Source of the DNA: Branchipolynoe longqiensis
Lineage: Eukaryota; Annelida; Polychaeta; Phyllodocida; Polynoidae
Assembly: GCA_030323885.1 (NCBI GenBank)
Contig: CM059194.1
Location: 10,154,963-10,218,962, forward strand
Direction: 5' to 3'
DNA: 64,000 nucleotides
Below are positions 1 through 10,979 of this stretch, in pieces; the stretch's first letter is position 1; every line of letters begins with the position of its first letter. The notes below the pieces were generated by a model. It saw nothing but the letters and a program-made list of their open reading frames with translations, was not told the DNA's origin and did not search any database. Position numbers and translations under genes: made by a program.

Positions 1-75
1 ATCTAGTGCAGCATTTGGTTACTACAGGGCTTTTGGGTAGTAGCCATAGAGAAAGTCAATGTTGCGATTCTCTCT

Positions 76-388
76 CTTGAAGATTTATACTGCCTATCAT
101 GGATAAGTCTGAATATACTTGTTTTCACCATTAGACAGTTTGTTGATAGAAAGCCTGAGCCTACACTTTAACCAACCCAAGGGAATTTTTAACCTCCCAC
201 ACCAGATAGAGATGGTATGAGAGCAACCAGCCTTTGAGTTTGATGATACTGTAAGTTATAGACAGCAGTGGAAATCCAAATTGGCAGAGGTCGGGGGCAC
301 GGGGAATCGAACCACCAACCTTCAGATTAGGAGTCCAACTTAGAACAAGGTCAGACACTCTAACCACTCCACCACAGAGAACACGGCC
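76..388 (-). repeat. SINE B copy 1 (tRNA-derived)
   Basis: Reverse-strand copy of a ~310 bp repeat also found at 13790-14122, 50693-50960 and 57845-58090. The head reads like a class II tRNA: box A around TGGCGGAGTGGTTAGAG and box B GGTTCGATTCC (clearest in the 57.8 kb copy). The body continues to a shared end near CTTCAAGATTTATACTGCC on the complementary strand. No poly-A tail seen. Seen directly; the tRNA origin is inference from the promoter boxes. Confidence 0.75.
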
Positions 389-714
389 GATTTGGCATTC
401 ACTCTCAAAGCCTGAAGCATCACTGACCTACATACCCAATAGGCCTCGGGTTAATACGCTTAAAACTTGTTACCCTCCCACCCTTTCCCATTTTGCCTTG
501 TAGGGATTTCAGAGTTGGCTGAGTGTCTGATATGCTTCAGAAAATGATGATGGAGTTGAACCCTATGATACATGTCGCTAAATAATGTTGTCTAAATAAT
601 GCTGTTGTATTCCTCTTTATTGAGCAATTTGGTCAAATAAATTGATGAATGTACCTTTTTCCCTATTCAACAGTTCAAAGGTAATAAATAAACTAATATC
701 AAATGCAATGTCAG
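389..714. other. AT-rich spacer, nothing recognised
   Basis: No reading frame, repeat or RNA signature that I could match elsewhere in the window. Confidence 0.5.
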
Positions 715-1069
715 TTAAAGTTGCATAGTCCGATGGTTTTGAATTTCTGTGTTTTTTCTGAGATAAATATATTAGATCGATCACTAGTATCTACTTTACA
801 TTAGTTCAAAGTTACTTTTATTTTAAATGGTAAAGATTTTAGATATTTTGAGTGCAAACATGGAAAATTAGTTTTGGCAAGCTTGCCAAAACCCTGACAC
901 CATAGACTTCTGCAGAAACGGGTTCTGTTAAATTGACTCGGTATTGCCTTCTACGCAGAAACAAATGCTTAATAAGTGCATCAGTATCTAAGTTAGATAC
1001 ATAATATCAAATGTAGATAATTGTTTTGGTTTTGAAAATTTGATATTTCATCGGACTATGCTGCTTTAA
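715..1069. mobile_element. TTAA-flanked MITE, full copy
   Basis: The ends are inverted: AAAG(TT/CAG)CATAGTCCGATG on the left and its complement on the right, each next to TTAA (715-718 and 1066-1069). The element is about 350 bp and non-coding. A TTAA duplication is characteristic of piggyBac- and Kolobok-type transposases, so this is probably a non-autonomous derivative of one of them. Further whole, partial or interrupted copies are at 4581-6609, 17705-17977, 18531-18630, 20112-21160, 30491-31625 and 59662-60450. Confidence 0.75.
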
Positions 1070-1179
1070 ACTCTGATGTGATACTAACATGACTGTGTAC
1101 TAATAAGGAAATAATTCATTTGAAAACATTAGCATATAGCTATAGTCAAAACATTAAACTTCTAACAAAACCACAAAGG

Positions 1180-1600
1180 GCTACTAGAGCAAATAATGCG
1201 CCACTACTAAAGCAGACCAGAAGCCAAATAAAAGCTCATGAGAGAAGCACGCTGGAAATGGCTGCCAAGGTGTGGAATGCTCAAACGGTAAAGGAATGAC
1301 AAATTCCTGACCTAAAAACTTACAAAAAATATCTGTGCAAAATATGGCTAGGAAACCCCCAATAAGCTGCACTGCAAAGGGGCATGTGATATGTCACGGC
1401 CCACCGGTTGGACGCCCAATGGAAGGTAACCATGCCAAAAGTAGCCGGATAACACACCCCACAGCTACGTACAAGCCTATGATATGTAAATAGGAGTAGG
1501 CTAGTCTAGTAATAAGAGTACAAAAATAAATACATATATACCAAGAAAATCCAAAAAAACTAACATAGGCTATTAACCATACCAACCAATTATCTATCTG
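1180..1600 (-). other. Unrecognised hydrophobic ORF pair with splice-like signals
   Basis: Two minus-strand open frames (1394-1585 and 1184-1372, about 60 codons each) are rich in aromatic and aliphatic residues. Between them the minus strand carries a good acceptor (pyrimidines then TTTGCAG near 1378) and a donor (GTAAGTTT near 1320). I do not recognise the protein. It may be a degraded exon, or chance in AT-rich sequence. Low confidence. Confidence 0.15.
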
Positions 1601-1919
1601 CTACTGAAATGCAGGCAATCAAATACCTTATTATAGCAGCCACTATGTGGTAAGATAACACCAACACTACAACTGGCCAGCATTGAAAACAAGCCTGGGT
1701 ACCCGGGCTTATATGCTATGGACAATATAAATACAGCCTCAATAAAAAAAATATTTTAAAAAATAAAAAAATTTAAAGAACCGGGTAGTTAATCCTCTAC
1801 CTCATATGATAAACTGCATCAAATAATATTAGCAATACTACTACTCAAAAAAAGATACTGCTGTTAATAACTGACCAACAGAAACACAGATAAATAGTAT
1901 ATATTTGGAATTTTAATGA

Positions 1920-2385
1920 ACAGAAAAATGACAGTCGTACATGCTCGAGTATAATGAGAGAAGACCCCGAGATGCTTTAACCCTATAGTTCTAGTCTCTT
2001 ATTGTGGGGTGGGCGGGATGGCAGAATACGAGAGGTTCGTCGCCGTCTGCCACCAAGTCAAAATGTCAGAGTGCTAGTTCTGCGGGCCTTATATAGTGGT
2101 TCACCAGAGTTCAAAACGTCACGAATACGTCAAGGTTTGTAACTGTGGACTAGATTTCGGCTGCTGATGTTTTATCTAATTTACATATGCAAATTTCAGC
2201 TAATTCTCACCCGTGGTTACTCAGACGTAGTTACAAAAGACCTCTTAGGTGGGGTAAGCGTGGATTGATAGAATTAGTGTCAAGGTTTCAATACAGGTGG
2301 CGCCATCGGCTGTGGTGAATAGGTATCCGACTTTGCCTTGTTCAATTACCCATGTTGGAACCAACATCGACAATTACCTTCTAAG
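1920..2385 (-). mobile_element. Solo LTR candidate (family L1), minus copy
   Basis: This segment is the inverted counterpart of 47612-48045: both contain the complement-related stretch CTATAGGGTTAAAGCATCTC, a TATA-like box and an AATAAA-like signal spaced as in an LTR, and both start with TGTYGATGTTG on their own strand. A shorter fragment is at 17587-17665. No internal retroviral-type ORF lies next to it, so a solo LTR is most likely. Exact ends and target duplication are not resolved. Confidence 0.5.
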
Positions 2386-2479
2386 ATCAAATAATTATAA
2401 TAAACTGTTTTGAGCACTATCTCAGTCTCCAACGTCTGAATGATGGATAGTTGTATTATAAATGTGTTCATTACATCAT

Positions 2480-2690
2480 TATATTATTATATTGCATACG
2501 TGCATCCGTGTTTAGGCCACATTGTTCTGTATTTCTATTAATTTAGAATATAATTGAGTTTTTGCACTGCGCGTAGCAGCAAACACAATTAACGCCGTGA
2601 GCATTTCTTTTGCTGTCAACGCCATTTTCAGCGCATGCGCAGTCGAAATTACGAACCCATCTATTAACCATGATACAAATAACATGGACA
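2480..2690. repeat. Dispersed repeat K, copy 1
   Basis: Matches 32128-32350 in the same orientation with many substitutions. Shared landmarks are ATTATATTATTATATTGCAT and a CAACGCCRTTTTCAGC segment. Family unknown. Confidence 0.5.
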
Positions 2691-2889
2691 CTTTGGCAGT
2701 GTGCACAAGATGCGGTGTTTGGTGTGTGTTACTTCTTTACGAATCACCGTAAATCTCACACACCTTTTAGTCGTCATAGAGGACAACTTCTCCGTAGATG
2801 CATACTAACTCCTTTCCATCTTCTGTCTTGATCTTCAAGTGAAGGTAATATGTGCCCTGAAACAGAAAATGACATAGTAGTAGATGGTA

Positions 2890-2975
2890 CAAGATGACGC
2901 AGTGGCCGAATTGGTAGAGCGTGGGCCTCGTGTGTGTAAGGTTGGGAGTTTGGTTCCTAGTCGAGTCAAATCACG
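2890..2975 (+). repeat. SINE A, 5' tRNA-like head (interrupted copy)
   Basis: The head GCAGTGGCCGAATTGGTAGA plus a B-box-like GGTTCC segment matches the start of SINE A. The body resumes at about 3467, so this copy was split by the ~490 bp insertion between them. Confidence 0.6.
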
Positions 2976-3466
2976 TTTGTTGATCAGTCAACATATTTAA
3001 TTTGCACACGAGGCAAGCCGACGCTCATCACGTGACCACTCCACCACTCCCCTCACTTCGCTCCCTACTCTCATCGGAGCAACACTATTTCACCCACCCA
3101 CCACACCCTCTCTTATATGGGTTAAGTGCTGAACTTGACTGTTACCTATCTGATTGTATGATTCTCATCATGTCCCTTGTCTCACTCCAGGCACCCAATC
3201 ATCTCGATTATGCCTAACATTCCTGAACATTAACTCCACATCTCAGAAGCGAGGCTTCCATGTCGCAAGGTGCCAGCAGCCTTCTCTTGAGTCAGCCTCA
3301 CCAGCCTCCCGAGGCACTGACCTCTGGAGCCAGCCCCCCCCCCCCCCTTCCCCCCCTCCTGAGACACTGCTATGTTATCATTACTGATTCATATTTGATT
3401 AATTCTATTCAATAAATCTTGAGTACCCACAAGTTGAGTCCTCCTTCATCTGTCCGAGTTTCGCGA
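2976..3466 (+). mobile_element. Solo LTR-like insertion inside a SINE A
   Basis: The segment interrupts SINE A between its head and body. It starts near the palindromic TGTTGATCAGTCAACA, has a TATA-like CTTATATGGG at about 3113, and an AATAAA signal near 3411 followed by a U5-like tail. This is the usual order in an LTR. A C-run lies at 3332-3347. The target duplication is not resolved, so ends are approximate. Confidence 0.4.
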
Positions 3467-3715
3467 ATTAATTACTTATAACATTGATACTTGTTGCTTC
3501 CTAGCCAGGCATTCGGCATTAATAGGATAGGGCGAGGACTGATTAGCTTGGTGTTAGGAAAATTGAATTGAGTGGGATATAGGGTCATAGTGCCAGTGGT
3601 CTGATTTCCCAATGGGGGCAGCACTATAAGGTCACCATGAATGTGCACTGTCACAAGTCAATACCCATCCTGATATGACCTTAGATTTTGCCGGGACGTA
3701 AAATTCCAACAACCA
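3467..3715 (+). repeat. SINE A, body and 3' end
   Basis: Diagnostic body blocks of SINE A are present in order: GATACTTGTTGCTTCCTAGC, GGCATTAATAGGATAGGGC, GCACTGTCACAAGT, and the CCTGATATGACCTTAGAT end. It continues the head at 2890-2975. Confidence 0.7.
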
Positions 3716-4083
3716 TCCAAACACTGACCGATGAGGTCAGCGGACATCTGCCAAATGTGAGCAATTGTTAAACGTACAAAGTGGTTTCATCTCCTCTGAC
3801 TGCCATTTGAAGAGAGGAACTACAGTGATATCTTTGGTTGGGTTGGTGAATAAAATTGTTGTTAAAGGAAAAAAAAGATAGGATATACAATCCTCTCCAC
3901 GCAAAACACTAATTTTGCTAACCGTGACTTCGTACGACACTGGTGCCATTCATCTGAGTAGAATTCATGTGTAGATAAATATCACATGCATACAACAAAG
4001 ATAAACACATTGACTATAATATTTTATCTATTACCAATATTACCAATATTAAATAAGTGGCTCCTTTTGATCACATTTTTTTG
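3716..4083. other. Spacer, nothing recognised
   Basis: AT-rich unique-looking sequence. The minus-strand 70-codon frame at 3737-3949 has no recognisable domain. Confidence 0.4.
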
Positions 4084-4425
4084 GTAGATCGTGTGAATCG
4101 AAACCACAAGTTCGAACCCTAGTCGAGTCAAACCACTGACATAACAATGTATACTTCTTGCTTCATATGCAGGCACTCAGCATTATTAGTATAGGGCAGG
4201 GACCTCTTGGCTCAGTGTCAAGATAACGTGACTAAGTGGGATATCAGGTCATGGTGCTGTAGGCCCGGTCTCCCAGTTGGGGAGCACTATACCAATGTAC
4301 AGCAGTGGGGCAACATTATAAAGTTGCCATGAATGTGCACTGTCACAAGTCGGTACCCATCCTAATATTACCTTAGATGTTGCCTGGACGTAAACCTCCA
4401 ACAACCAATCCAACAACCATTTTGA
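4084..4425 (+). repeat. SINE A, near full length
   Basis: Head with B box GGTTCGAA-like core (AAGTTCGAACCC), body blocks and a 3' end at ACGTAAACCTCCAACAACC. It carries a small internal duplication around 4285-4325. The head resembles the second head type (see 45463-45808). Confidence 0.65.
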
Positions 4426-4580
4426 TCACATTACTGTAATGGTACTTGTATGTAGTTAGACCTAAAAAAGGATGTAATATTTGTGTGTGCTCACCGTTGG
4501 AAAGGTAACAGACGGCGACAGATATACATGCCGATCTCTGATATCAATTGTTCCTGAAACACATGAGAAAGTTTTGTTGT

Positions 4581-4818
4581 TTAGAGAGCTGCATAGTCCG
4601 ATGAAGCATCAAATTTTCCAAACCAAAATAATGATATAGATTTGACTCTATGTACCAAACTTAGATATTGATGCACATATTAAGCATTTATTTCCACATA
4701 GAAGGGAACACTGAGGCAATTTGATAGAACCTGTTACTGTTGAAGCCTATGGAGTTTTAGCGTGCTTGCCAAAACTAAGTGTGCATGTTTGAATTTCATA
4801 TATCTCAAAACTTATCCA
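4581..4818. mobile_element. TTAA MITE, left part, split by a LINE
   Basis: Begins with the CTGCATAGTCCGATG terminus and follows the consensus up to the LINE poly-T. The right part resumes at 6515-6609 and ends CATCGGACTATGCAACTTTAA. The MITE is therefore older than the LINE. Confidence 0.75.
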
Positions 4819-6514
4819 TTTTTTTTTTTTTTGGTTCAAGTATTTATTCATCGAATAATATCTTTTGTCAGCGCCAGAGCACTGGTCTTCCGGCCATACA
4901 GTACAATTCCTTAATACATAAATGAAACTACTATCAGATGTAATAGCGACTGTGCGCAAATCCTGTTTGTTACTAAAAGTATTATACATTTTATAAATGA
5001 AGTATCAGCTGTAGTTGTAACTGCATACTAAAAGTATTATACATTTTATAAATGAAGTATCAGCTGTGTACAAGTCCAGTCCAATAAGTATCATGCATAA
5101 ATGAAACTATTATCAGTTGTAATAATGACTGCATGAAAATCCTGTTTGTTACTAGAAGTATTATACATTTTATAAATGAATTTTCAGCTGTAGTAGTAAC
5201 TGTGTACAGATTCAGTCCAACAAAGTATCATGCAAATTCAGTCAACAATATGTATTACAAGGGTATAGAAAGAAATATATCAAAATATATATACCTATTT
5301 TGAAATACATGCACAGTATATATATGCAATTAGTAATTGCTAGTTCTCTGTATTGTATGATTTGATGAATGGAATGGGGGTCTGAAATTGTATTGGGGAT
5401 AAAAAGGTACTAGGTACGTACTGGGCGTTGTAGCATGGGTGGGTAGGGGCTTCGCTCACTGGGCCATGTAGTGAATTTGAGACTATTTGTATGTATGAGT
5501 GTACAGGGGTCAGGGCAAGGGTGGCCTTTAGGATACCTGGAACTGTGTAGGGGTCTGACAGGCCTGTTGTATTTTTATTAAGTTTTTGAATTCAAGGAGA
5601 CTTGTGGACAGTCTTGTCCTCACTGGGAGTTTATTCCATAATGTACCTCCTCTGTAAATCGGTGCTTTAGTCAGCTTGTTTGTTAGTGGCTTGGGCATTT
5701 TTAGGAGTGTAGCATCACTCTGTCTGGTGACTCTGTTTGTATGGTCAACATATTGCTCATCATTCGATCTTTTATACATGAGAGTGAGGAGATGTGAGTC
5801 CCTCCTTTGGCTAAGGTAGCTGATTTGTGCTTTGGTATGCATTTCCTTTACAGACAGGTTTTTACCTCTGTAGACAGTTCTAAGTGCCCTGTTTTGAATC
5901 CTCTGTAATTTGGTTTCCTGCTGCTTCGTCAGTAGTCCATAGATCAAATCATTGTAGTCAATTATTGGTAGAATAGTGGCTTTATATAGCAAAAGAGCTG
6001 TATTCTCACTCATATAGTATCTAATTTTCCTAAAAGTTGTCATTTTTACAGCTATCATTTGATTGAGTTTTGACAGTTGTCGATTACCATTAAGCGTTGA
6101 ATCGAGTGTGGTCCCTAAATATTTGTATGTGTCTACCTCATTCAGTGCTGTATCACCCAAATGTAGAGTGATAGGTTGTGCTCTTGATTTCTTTGCTTTG
6201 GTTGCAAAAATTATGTATTCAGATTTCTTTGCATTTATTGTCAGTTTATTTTCCTTACACCAGATGTTAACCTTAGCTAGCACATCCTCAGCTATCTCCG
6301 CTTCAGATTCAATGTTTTGTCCATGGACTGTCAGGGCAGTATCATCGGCGAAAAGTGTAAACATTGCCTCCTTCGTTACCAAGGGCAAGTCATTAATAAA
6401 TATGAGGAAGAGTAGTGGCCCAAGTGTAGAACCCTGGGGTACTCCAGTTGTAATTGATCTCTCTGTTGATTTAGTGTCATTTATATTTGTAACTTGTTGC
6501 CTATTCGATAGATA
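4819..6514 (-). mobile_element. 5'-truncated CR1/Jockey-like LINE
   Basis: Minus-strand retroposon whose poly-A tail appears as a T run at 4819-4832, followed by a conserved 3' UTR block (complement of GGAAGACCAGTGCTCTGGCG, about 4870-4900), 3' UTR direct repeats of about 55 bp at 4970-5200, and the RT C-terminal frame. The 5' end stops inside the RT domain at about 6514, typical of incomplete target-primed reverse transcription. It is inserted in a TTAA MITE. Confidence 0.85.
5528..6514 (-). CDS. LINE reverse transcriptase, C-terminal part
   Basis: This is the C-terminal ~330 residues of a non-LTR retrotransposon reverse transcriptase, which copies element RNA at a nicked genomic target. 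The frame holds motif B (GVPQGSTLGPLLF), the catalytic motif C as FADDTAL, then YKYLGTTLD (motif D/E area) and a C-terminal RGGTLWNKLP...FKNLIK signature common to CR1, L2 and Jockey-type ORF2 proteins. The endonuclease domain and RT motifs 0-A are missing because the copy is 5' truncated. The open frame extends to 6526, but its first residues come from the flanking MITE, so there is no native start codon. No internal stop is present, which suggests a fairly young copy. It cannot move on its own. Confidence 0.85.
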   Translation of the reverse strand, partial: YLSNRQQVTNINDTKSTERSITTGVPQGSTLGPLLFLIFINDLPLVTKEAMFTLFADDTALTVHGQNIESEAEIAEDVLAKVNIWCKENKLTINAKKSEYIIFATKAKKSRAQPITLHLGDTALNEVDTYKYLGTTLDSTLNGNRQLSKLNQMIAVKMTTFRKIRYYMSENTALLLYKATILPIIDYNDLIYGLLTKQQETKLQRIQNRALRTVYRGKNLSVKEMHTKAQISYLSQRRDSHLLTLMYKRSNDEQYVDHTNRVTRQSDATLLKMPKPLTNKLTKAPIYRGGTLWNKLPVRTRLSTSLLEFKNLIKIQQACQTPTQFQVS

Positions 6515-6609
6515 GTTTAAATTCAAAGTTACTTTAATGTGACATAAGGTAGATTATAACGATCAATTTAATATATTTTTCTCAAAACCATCGGACTATG
6601 CAACTTTAA
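6515..6609. mobile_element. TTAA MITE, right part
   Basis: Continuation of the element at 4581-4818 after the LINE insertion. Ends ACCATCGGACTATGCAACTT with TTAA at 6606-6609. Confidence 0.7.
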
Positions 6610-6651
6610 GAAAAAACAAAAATAGGGCAATATCCAGTGGAATCTACTCCT

Positions 6652-8164
6652 GGGGCCATATTCATGTGGAGGTGCCAAGGCCTTAACCGCGGCTACGGTA
6701 GCCCCACACGGCTAACGGTGGAAAATCAGTAATTATGTGTCCGTGCCAACGCTAACCGCCGACCATAGTCTAGGCTAAGCTACCCCATTTTCAAACCAGG
6801 GTTAATTGCTAGACGCACCGGTTAGTGTGCGTGTGAGGCTCTCAATCTATTAAACGCTATCATATTTAACAGAATTACATACGCCATAAGTGAAATTTGA
6901 TCTCTGTATGTGTCTCTCTCTGTGTCTCTGTCTGTGTCTCTGTCTATGTCTCTGTCTGTGTCTCTGTCTGTGTCTCTGTCTGTGTCTCTGTCTGTGTCTC
7001 TGTCTGTGTCTCTGCCTGTGTCTGTGTCTCTGTCTGTGTCTCTGTCTGTGTCTCTGTGTATGTGTCTGTGCCTCTGTCTGTGTCTCTGTATGTGTCTGTG
7101 TCTGTGTCTGTGTCTGTGTCTCTGTCTGTGTCTCTGACTGTGTCTATGTCTGTGTGTCTCTCTGTGTCTCTGTGTGAGTCTGTCTGTGTCTCTGACTGTG
7201 TCGCTGTCTGTGTCTCTGTCTGTGTCTCTATCTGTGTCTCTGTCTGTGTTTCTGTCTGTGTATCAGCCTGTGTCTCTGTCTCTGTATGTGTCTCTGTCTG
7301 TGTCTCTGCCTGTGTCTGTGTCTGTGTCTGTGTCTGTGTCTCTCTCTGTGTGTGTCTCTGTGTGTGTCTCTGTCTGTGTCTCTGTATGTGTCTTTGTCTG
7401 TGTCTCTGTGTATGTGATGTGTCTGTGTCTCTGTCTGTGTCTGTGTCTCTCTCTGTGTCTCTGTCTGTGTCTCTGTCTCTGTGTGGGTCTCCACCTGCCT
7501 GTGTCTGTCTGTGTCTGTGTATGTGCCTCTGTCTCTCTCTCTGAGACACAGATACACACACACAGACACACCTAGACACACACACAGATACACAGAGACA
7601 CACACATACACAGAGACACACACAGAGACACAAAAACACACACAGACACAGACACACAGAGACACAGACACAGAGACACAGACACACATGCAGACACACA
7701 CACAGACACAGATACACACACACACACAGACACAGACACCCAGAGACGCAGATACACAGACACATAGACACACACAGAGACACATACATATACACATACA
7801 CATACACAGACAGACACATACACAGACACAGAGACACAGACAGAGACACATACATAGACAGACACAGAGACACAGAAACAGACACAGAGACACAGACATA
7901 GACACAGACACACATAGAGACACAGAAACACACACAGAGACAGACACACAGCAACAAATCGCCCGCCGCATTGGCGGGGTTATTGTCACATCGAGGGAAT
8001 TCCCAAATCTATAAATAAACTCACAGTTAGCTATCCGCACCGGCTTTGACATTGGTGAATAGGACTTGACATATTTCTCCAACCCGCCGCTAGCCTCGGA
8101 TAGCTACCCCAGAGCTAGCGTGTAGCTCCGGCTAAGCATGGCACGACTACATGAATATGGCCCC
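6652..8164. mobile_element. Palindromic TIR element filled with a strand-switching microsatellite
   Basis: The left end GGGGCCATATTCATGT (6652) is matched by its complement ending at 8164. Subterminal DNA on both sides is dense in GGCTA/GCTAGC/GCTAACC words. The middle 1 kb is a TGTCTC-type microsatellite whose second half is the complement of the first. No transposase frame is visible; the long open frames here are microsatellite artefacts. It is a non-autonomous DNA element of unknown superfamily. Confidence 0.7.
6903..7950. repeat. Strand-switching TGTGTCTC microsatellite
   Basis: From about 6903 to 7542 the plus strand is runs of TCTGTGTC/TCTCTG. At about 7543 (CTCTCTCTGAGACACAG) it switches to the complement, ACACAGAGACAC, and continues to about 7950. 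The array could fold into a hairpin of several hundred base pairs. Confidence 0.95.
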
Positions 8165-8264
8165 TGATTCCATTTGGCAATACACACTGATACAATGGTA
8201 AGCAGTGGCGTAATGATGAGGAAACGCATAGGAAACTCGTCCTTTACTCCAGTTGGGAAGAAGA

Positions 8265-8303
<39 letters not shown>

Positions 8304-8322
8304 TTCTTCTTCCCAAATAAAG

Positions 8323-8355
<33 letters not shown>

Positions 8356-8362
8356 ATATAAA
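8265..8362. repeat. AT dinucleotide palindromes
   Basis: Two TA runs flank the inverted pair GAAGAATATATA and TATATATTCTTC, followed by more TA tracts. Likely a replication-slippage hotspot. Confidence 0.9.
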
Positions 8363-8366
8363 TATA

Positions 8367-8559
8367 CAGTATGACCTCTCTGACAGACCACTTCCATAGA
8401 TCGACCACTCCCCTATATCGATTGCTTTATTTGGGTACCAAACGATCGCCCAAACAATACCCTTGTAATGATAAATAAAACCTCACTAAACCGACCACTT
8501 CCATAAATGGGCCCTTTAAAGGCGGTCCCATGGTCGGTCGATTTAGAGAGGTTTTAATG
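8367..8559. mobile_element. Pogo/Tigger-like MITE, copy 1
   Basis: Begins CAGTATGACCTCTC and ends GAGAGGTTTTAATG between TA dinucleotides. The consensus end CAGTAAAACCTCTCTAA is typical of pogo/Tigger relatives of the Tc1/mariner group. Non-coding, ~193 bp. Other copies: 20881-21075, 21828-21871 (partial), 21898-22277. Confidence 0.75.
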
Positions 8560-8561
8560 TA

Positions 8562-9490
8562 CTCGTATAATTCACGACGCGGGAGACATAGTTAGTGCAA
8601 CATACACACTTTCTATACACAACTTTTATATTTCAGTTCTGCATTTTCATCGAAGTACAACGTCATAGCTTATAATTACAAAAGTACAGTTTTTCAAGTA
8701 TTACAATATACATTTTTTCATAAATACACAATATTTTTTATCCATATGCCGACTTCATTACCCACCTTTATAGCATCTAGGTTATATGTACAATTATTGA
8801 TTTAATTTTGTGAGTACTAGAAATATTTTATTTATTTATTTTCCGGAAGGGTATACTCCCTTTTTACGGCGAGCTCATGTAAACCTTACTATGTGTTTCT
8901 GAATTATAGTTAGACATTCATTTCTTTCAATAATCTCACTATAGATGTAGTAAACTATTCAATATGCACCACAATATCACTCGGGGGAGCCTGCCCCGGA
9001 ACCAATATTTGTTGTTCCTTTGACTATCCTATTATTGTAAACGACTCTTACAATTTTTATTTTACATTTTAAACCGAGAAGATATATGTTTTTAGGTCAT
9101 CTAATTTGAAGCATTTGAGACACTCAGCCTGCCAATATCACCTATTAATTCTAATAACTCAAAGATTGCGTGGGTGGGAGGTTTTTAGAATTAAATATGT
9201 CTAAATACGTTGGGTACTAGGTTTTAAAATCGACCGTTCCGTGTGCTGATCCAGTAGTGAATGACCATATACCCGTTTGCATTTAACGCAACGGCTAAAT
9301 CCCCATAGAGTTGCAAATGCTACACCGTCATTGGCGGAGGTACAGATGTACTAGTACAGCAACACACGGTGTCGTGTCTTTCCGACACTAACGCGGTGTC
9401 CAACGTCGTGAATTAACCATGTTATCAACAACATGTACAATTACTTACACAGCACATATATATATATATATGATGATGGTGATGATGATG
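8562..9490. other. AT-rich spacer
   Basis: No coding signature seen. It includes a TA run and GAT repeats at 9459-9495. Confidence 0.5.
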
Positions 9491-9492
9491 AT

Positions 9493-9931
9493 ATGTATTG
9501 AATCTATCGCACAAAAGATATCAAAATTATAATTGTATTATTTTGCGCTAAAGGGAAAATGTGAAAATTTACACATTGACACCATACATGTAGCCAAACA
9601 TTTTTTCAACTTATTATTAAACTTTTTTCTTGTAAGTCATGACCTTGTCTGCTTAACAGTAATCAATCAAATCTTGTTTGACTATGTTGTATATGTTAAA
9701 ATTAGGTTCTGGATGTGTCTTTGATTTTCATGTTACACAAGTGATATTAATCTATTGCTCAATTTGTATAAGATCTAATTCAAAAAGTGAAACTCTGACA
9801 TATGCACAACATGCAAACCTTCATCGGACATTGGATTAGGCTATTATTTGGAAGGATGTTTGCTATTATTTCGAAGCTTTTCACTTTTGGTTTCCATGTC
9901 ACACTTTTGTGCCCAGTTTTAGAGAATGACC
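9493..9931. mobile_element. Repeat G, right-hand part of a GGGTCATTCTC-ended element
   Basis: Matches 14660-15078 over about 400 bp in direct orientation, with many substitutions. It ends with GTGCCCAGTTTTAGAGAATGACCC, whose complement is the left end of the second copy at 14540. The element thus has terminal inverted repeats of the GGGTCATTCTC type. No ORF remains. Confidence 0.6.
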
Positions 9932-9968
9932 CCTATATATATATATTTGAACAGGGTGGGCATAATAT

Positions 9969-10315
9969 GGACAATTCAGGACACAAGACGGAGCTATAGT
10001 TTGGAAGTTTATTGAGGTATAGGTTAATCGGTCGGATCAGTGGGTACAGTAAGTGGGGGAAAATGACGGTATAGGACAAGTAATCAAGAACAGTGGGACA
10101 CTCAAGGTCATGAATGTAACAGTGAGGAATAGGACAACAATGCAGTAGAACAATACCAAAATAAGGTCATAGCGACAATCAGGTCAGGTCGGAATCGTTA
10201 CGGTAATTAAGGAGTGAGGATGATAGGACGATAGGGGTGGTGAGTGAATCGGGTCAATAGGGGCAAGCAAAATAGAACACATAGGTCAAGTCTCTGCATG
10301 ACCCGGGCCTCAACC
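9969..10315 (-). repeat. Split direct repeat B2 of the deleted YR element
   Basis: About 347 bp, nearly identical to 10633-10979. Both begin ACAATTCAGGACACAAGACG and end at GACCCGGGCCTCAACC on the plus strand. Confidence 0.9.
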
Positions 10316-10632
10316 CTCAGAGTTCTAGGTAGGGTGGGTAGGGGTGAATGTGGTGTGGGTGGGGCGGTGAGAATAGGGTATGTGTTGGTGGGTTGGCGTC
10401 TCGAGGAGAAGTGGGGTTGGGGTGCTGTAGGGGCGGAAATGACGTCACAGGGGTCGCTGGGTACCGGCGGCGGCTCCAGCATGTGCGATGGTGTCGCCAC
10501 CTGGAGTTAGCCAGGGGCCTCTGAATAAAAGGTGGGAATGGGGGCGGTGTAGGTGTGGGCGGTAGGGATAGGGAGGGGGGAAGGAGGCCAGCTCCGACTT
10601 GGTCCCGAATTACCCACATTGCCTAGCAATAT
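10316..10632 (-). repeat. Split direct repeat A2 of the deleted YR element
   Basis: Matches 13480-13753 with roughly one change in ten bases. Shared end: CCCACATTGCCTAGCAATAT. It joins B1 directly, as in the circular intermediate expected for these elements. Confidence 0.85.
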
Positions 10633-10979
10633 TGACAATTCAGGACACAAGACGGAGCTATAGTATGGAAGTTTATGGAGGTATAGGTTAATGGGTCGGA
10701 TCAGTGGGTACAGTAAGTGGGGGAAAATGACGGTATAGGACAAGTAATCAAGAACAGTGGGACACTCAAGGTCATGAATGTAACAGTAAGAAATAGGACA
10801 ACAATGCAGTAGAACAATGCCAAAATAAGGTTATAGTGATAATCAGGTCAGGTCGGAATCGTTACAGTAATTAAGGAGTGAGGATGATAGGACGATAGGG
10901 GTGGTGAGTGAATCGGGTCAATCGGGGCAAGCAAAATAGAACACAAAGGTTAAGTCTCTGCATGACCCGGGCCTCAACC
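10633..10979 (-). repeat. Split direct repeat B1 of the deleted YR element
   Basis: Direct copy of 9969-10315. The stop codon of the fused RT-recombinase frame (10974-10976) lies within its first bases on the minus strand. Confidence 0.9.

Noticed and set aside
6890..8082. Long open frames of Cys/Val/Ser or Thr/Gln repeats
   Set aside because: They are translations of the TGTGTCTC microsatellite in several phases on both strands; no codon bias or domain.
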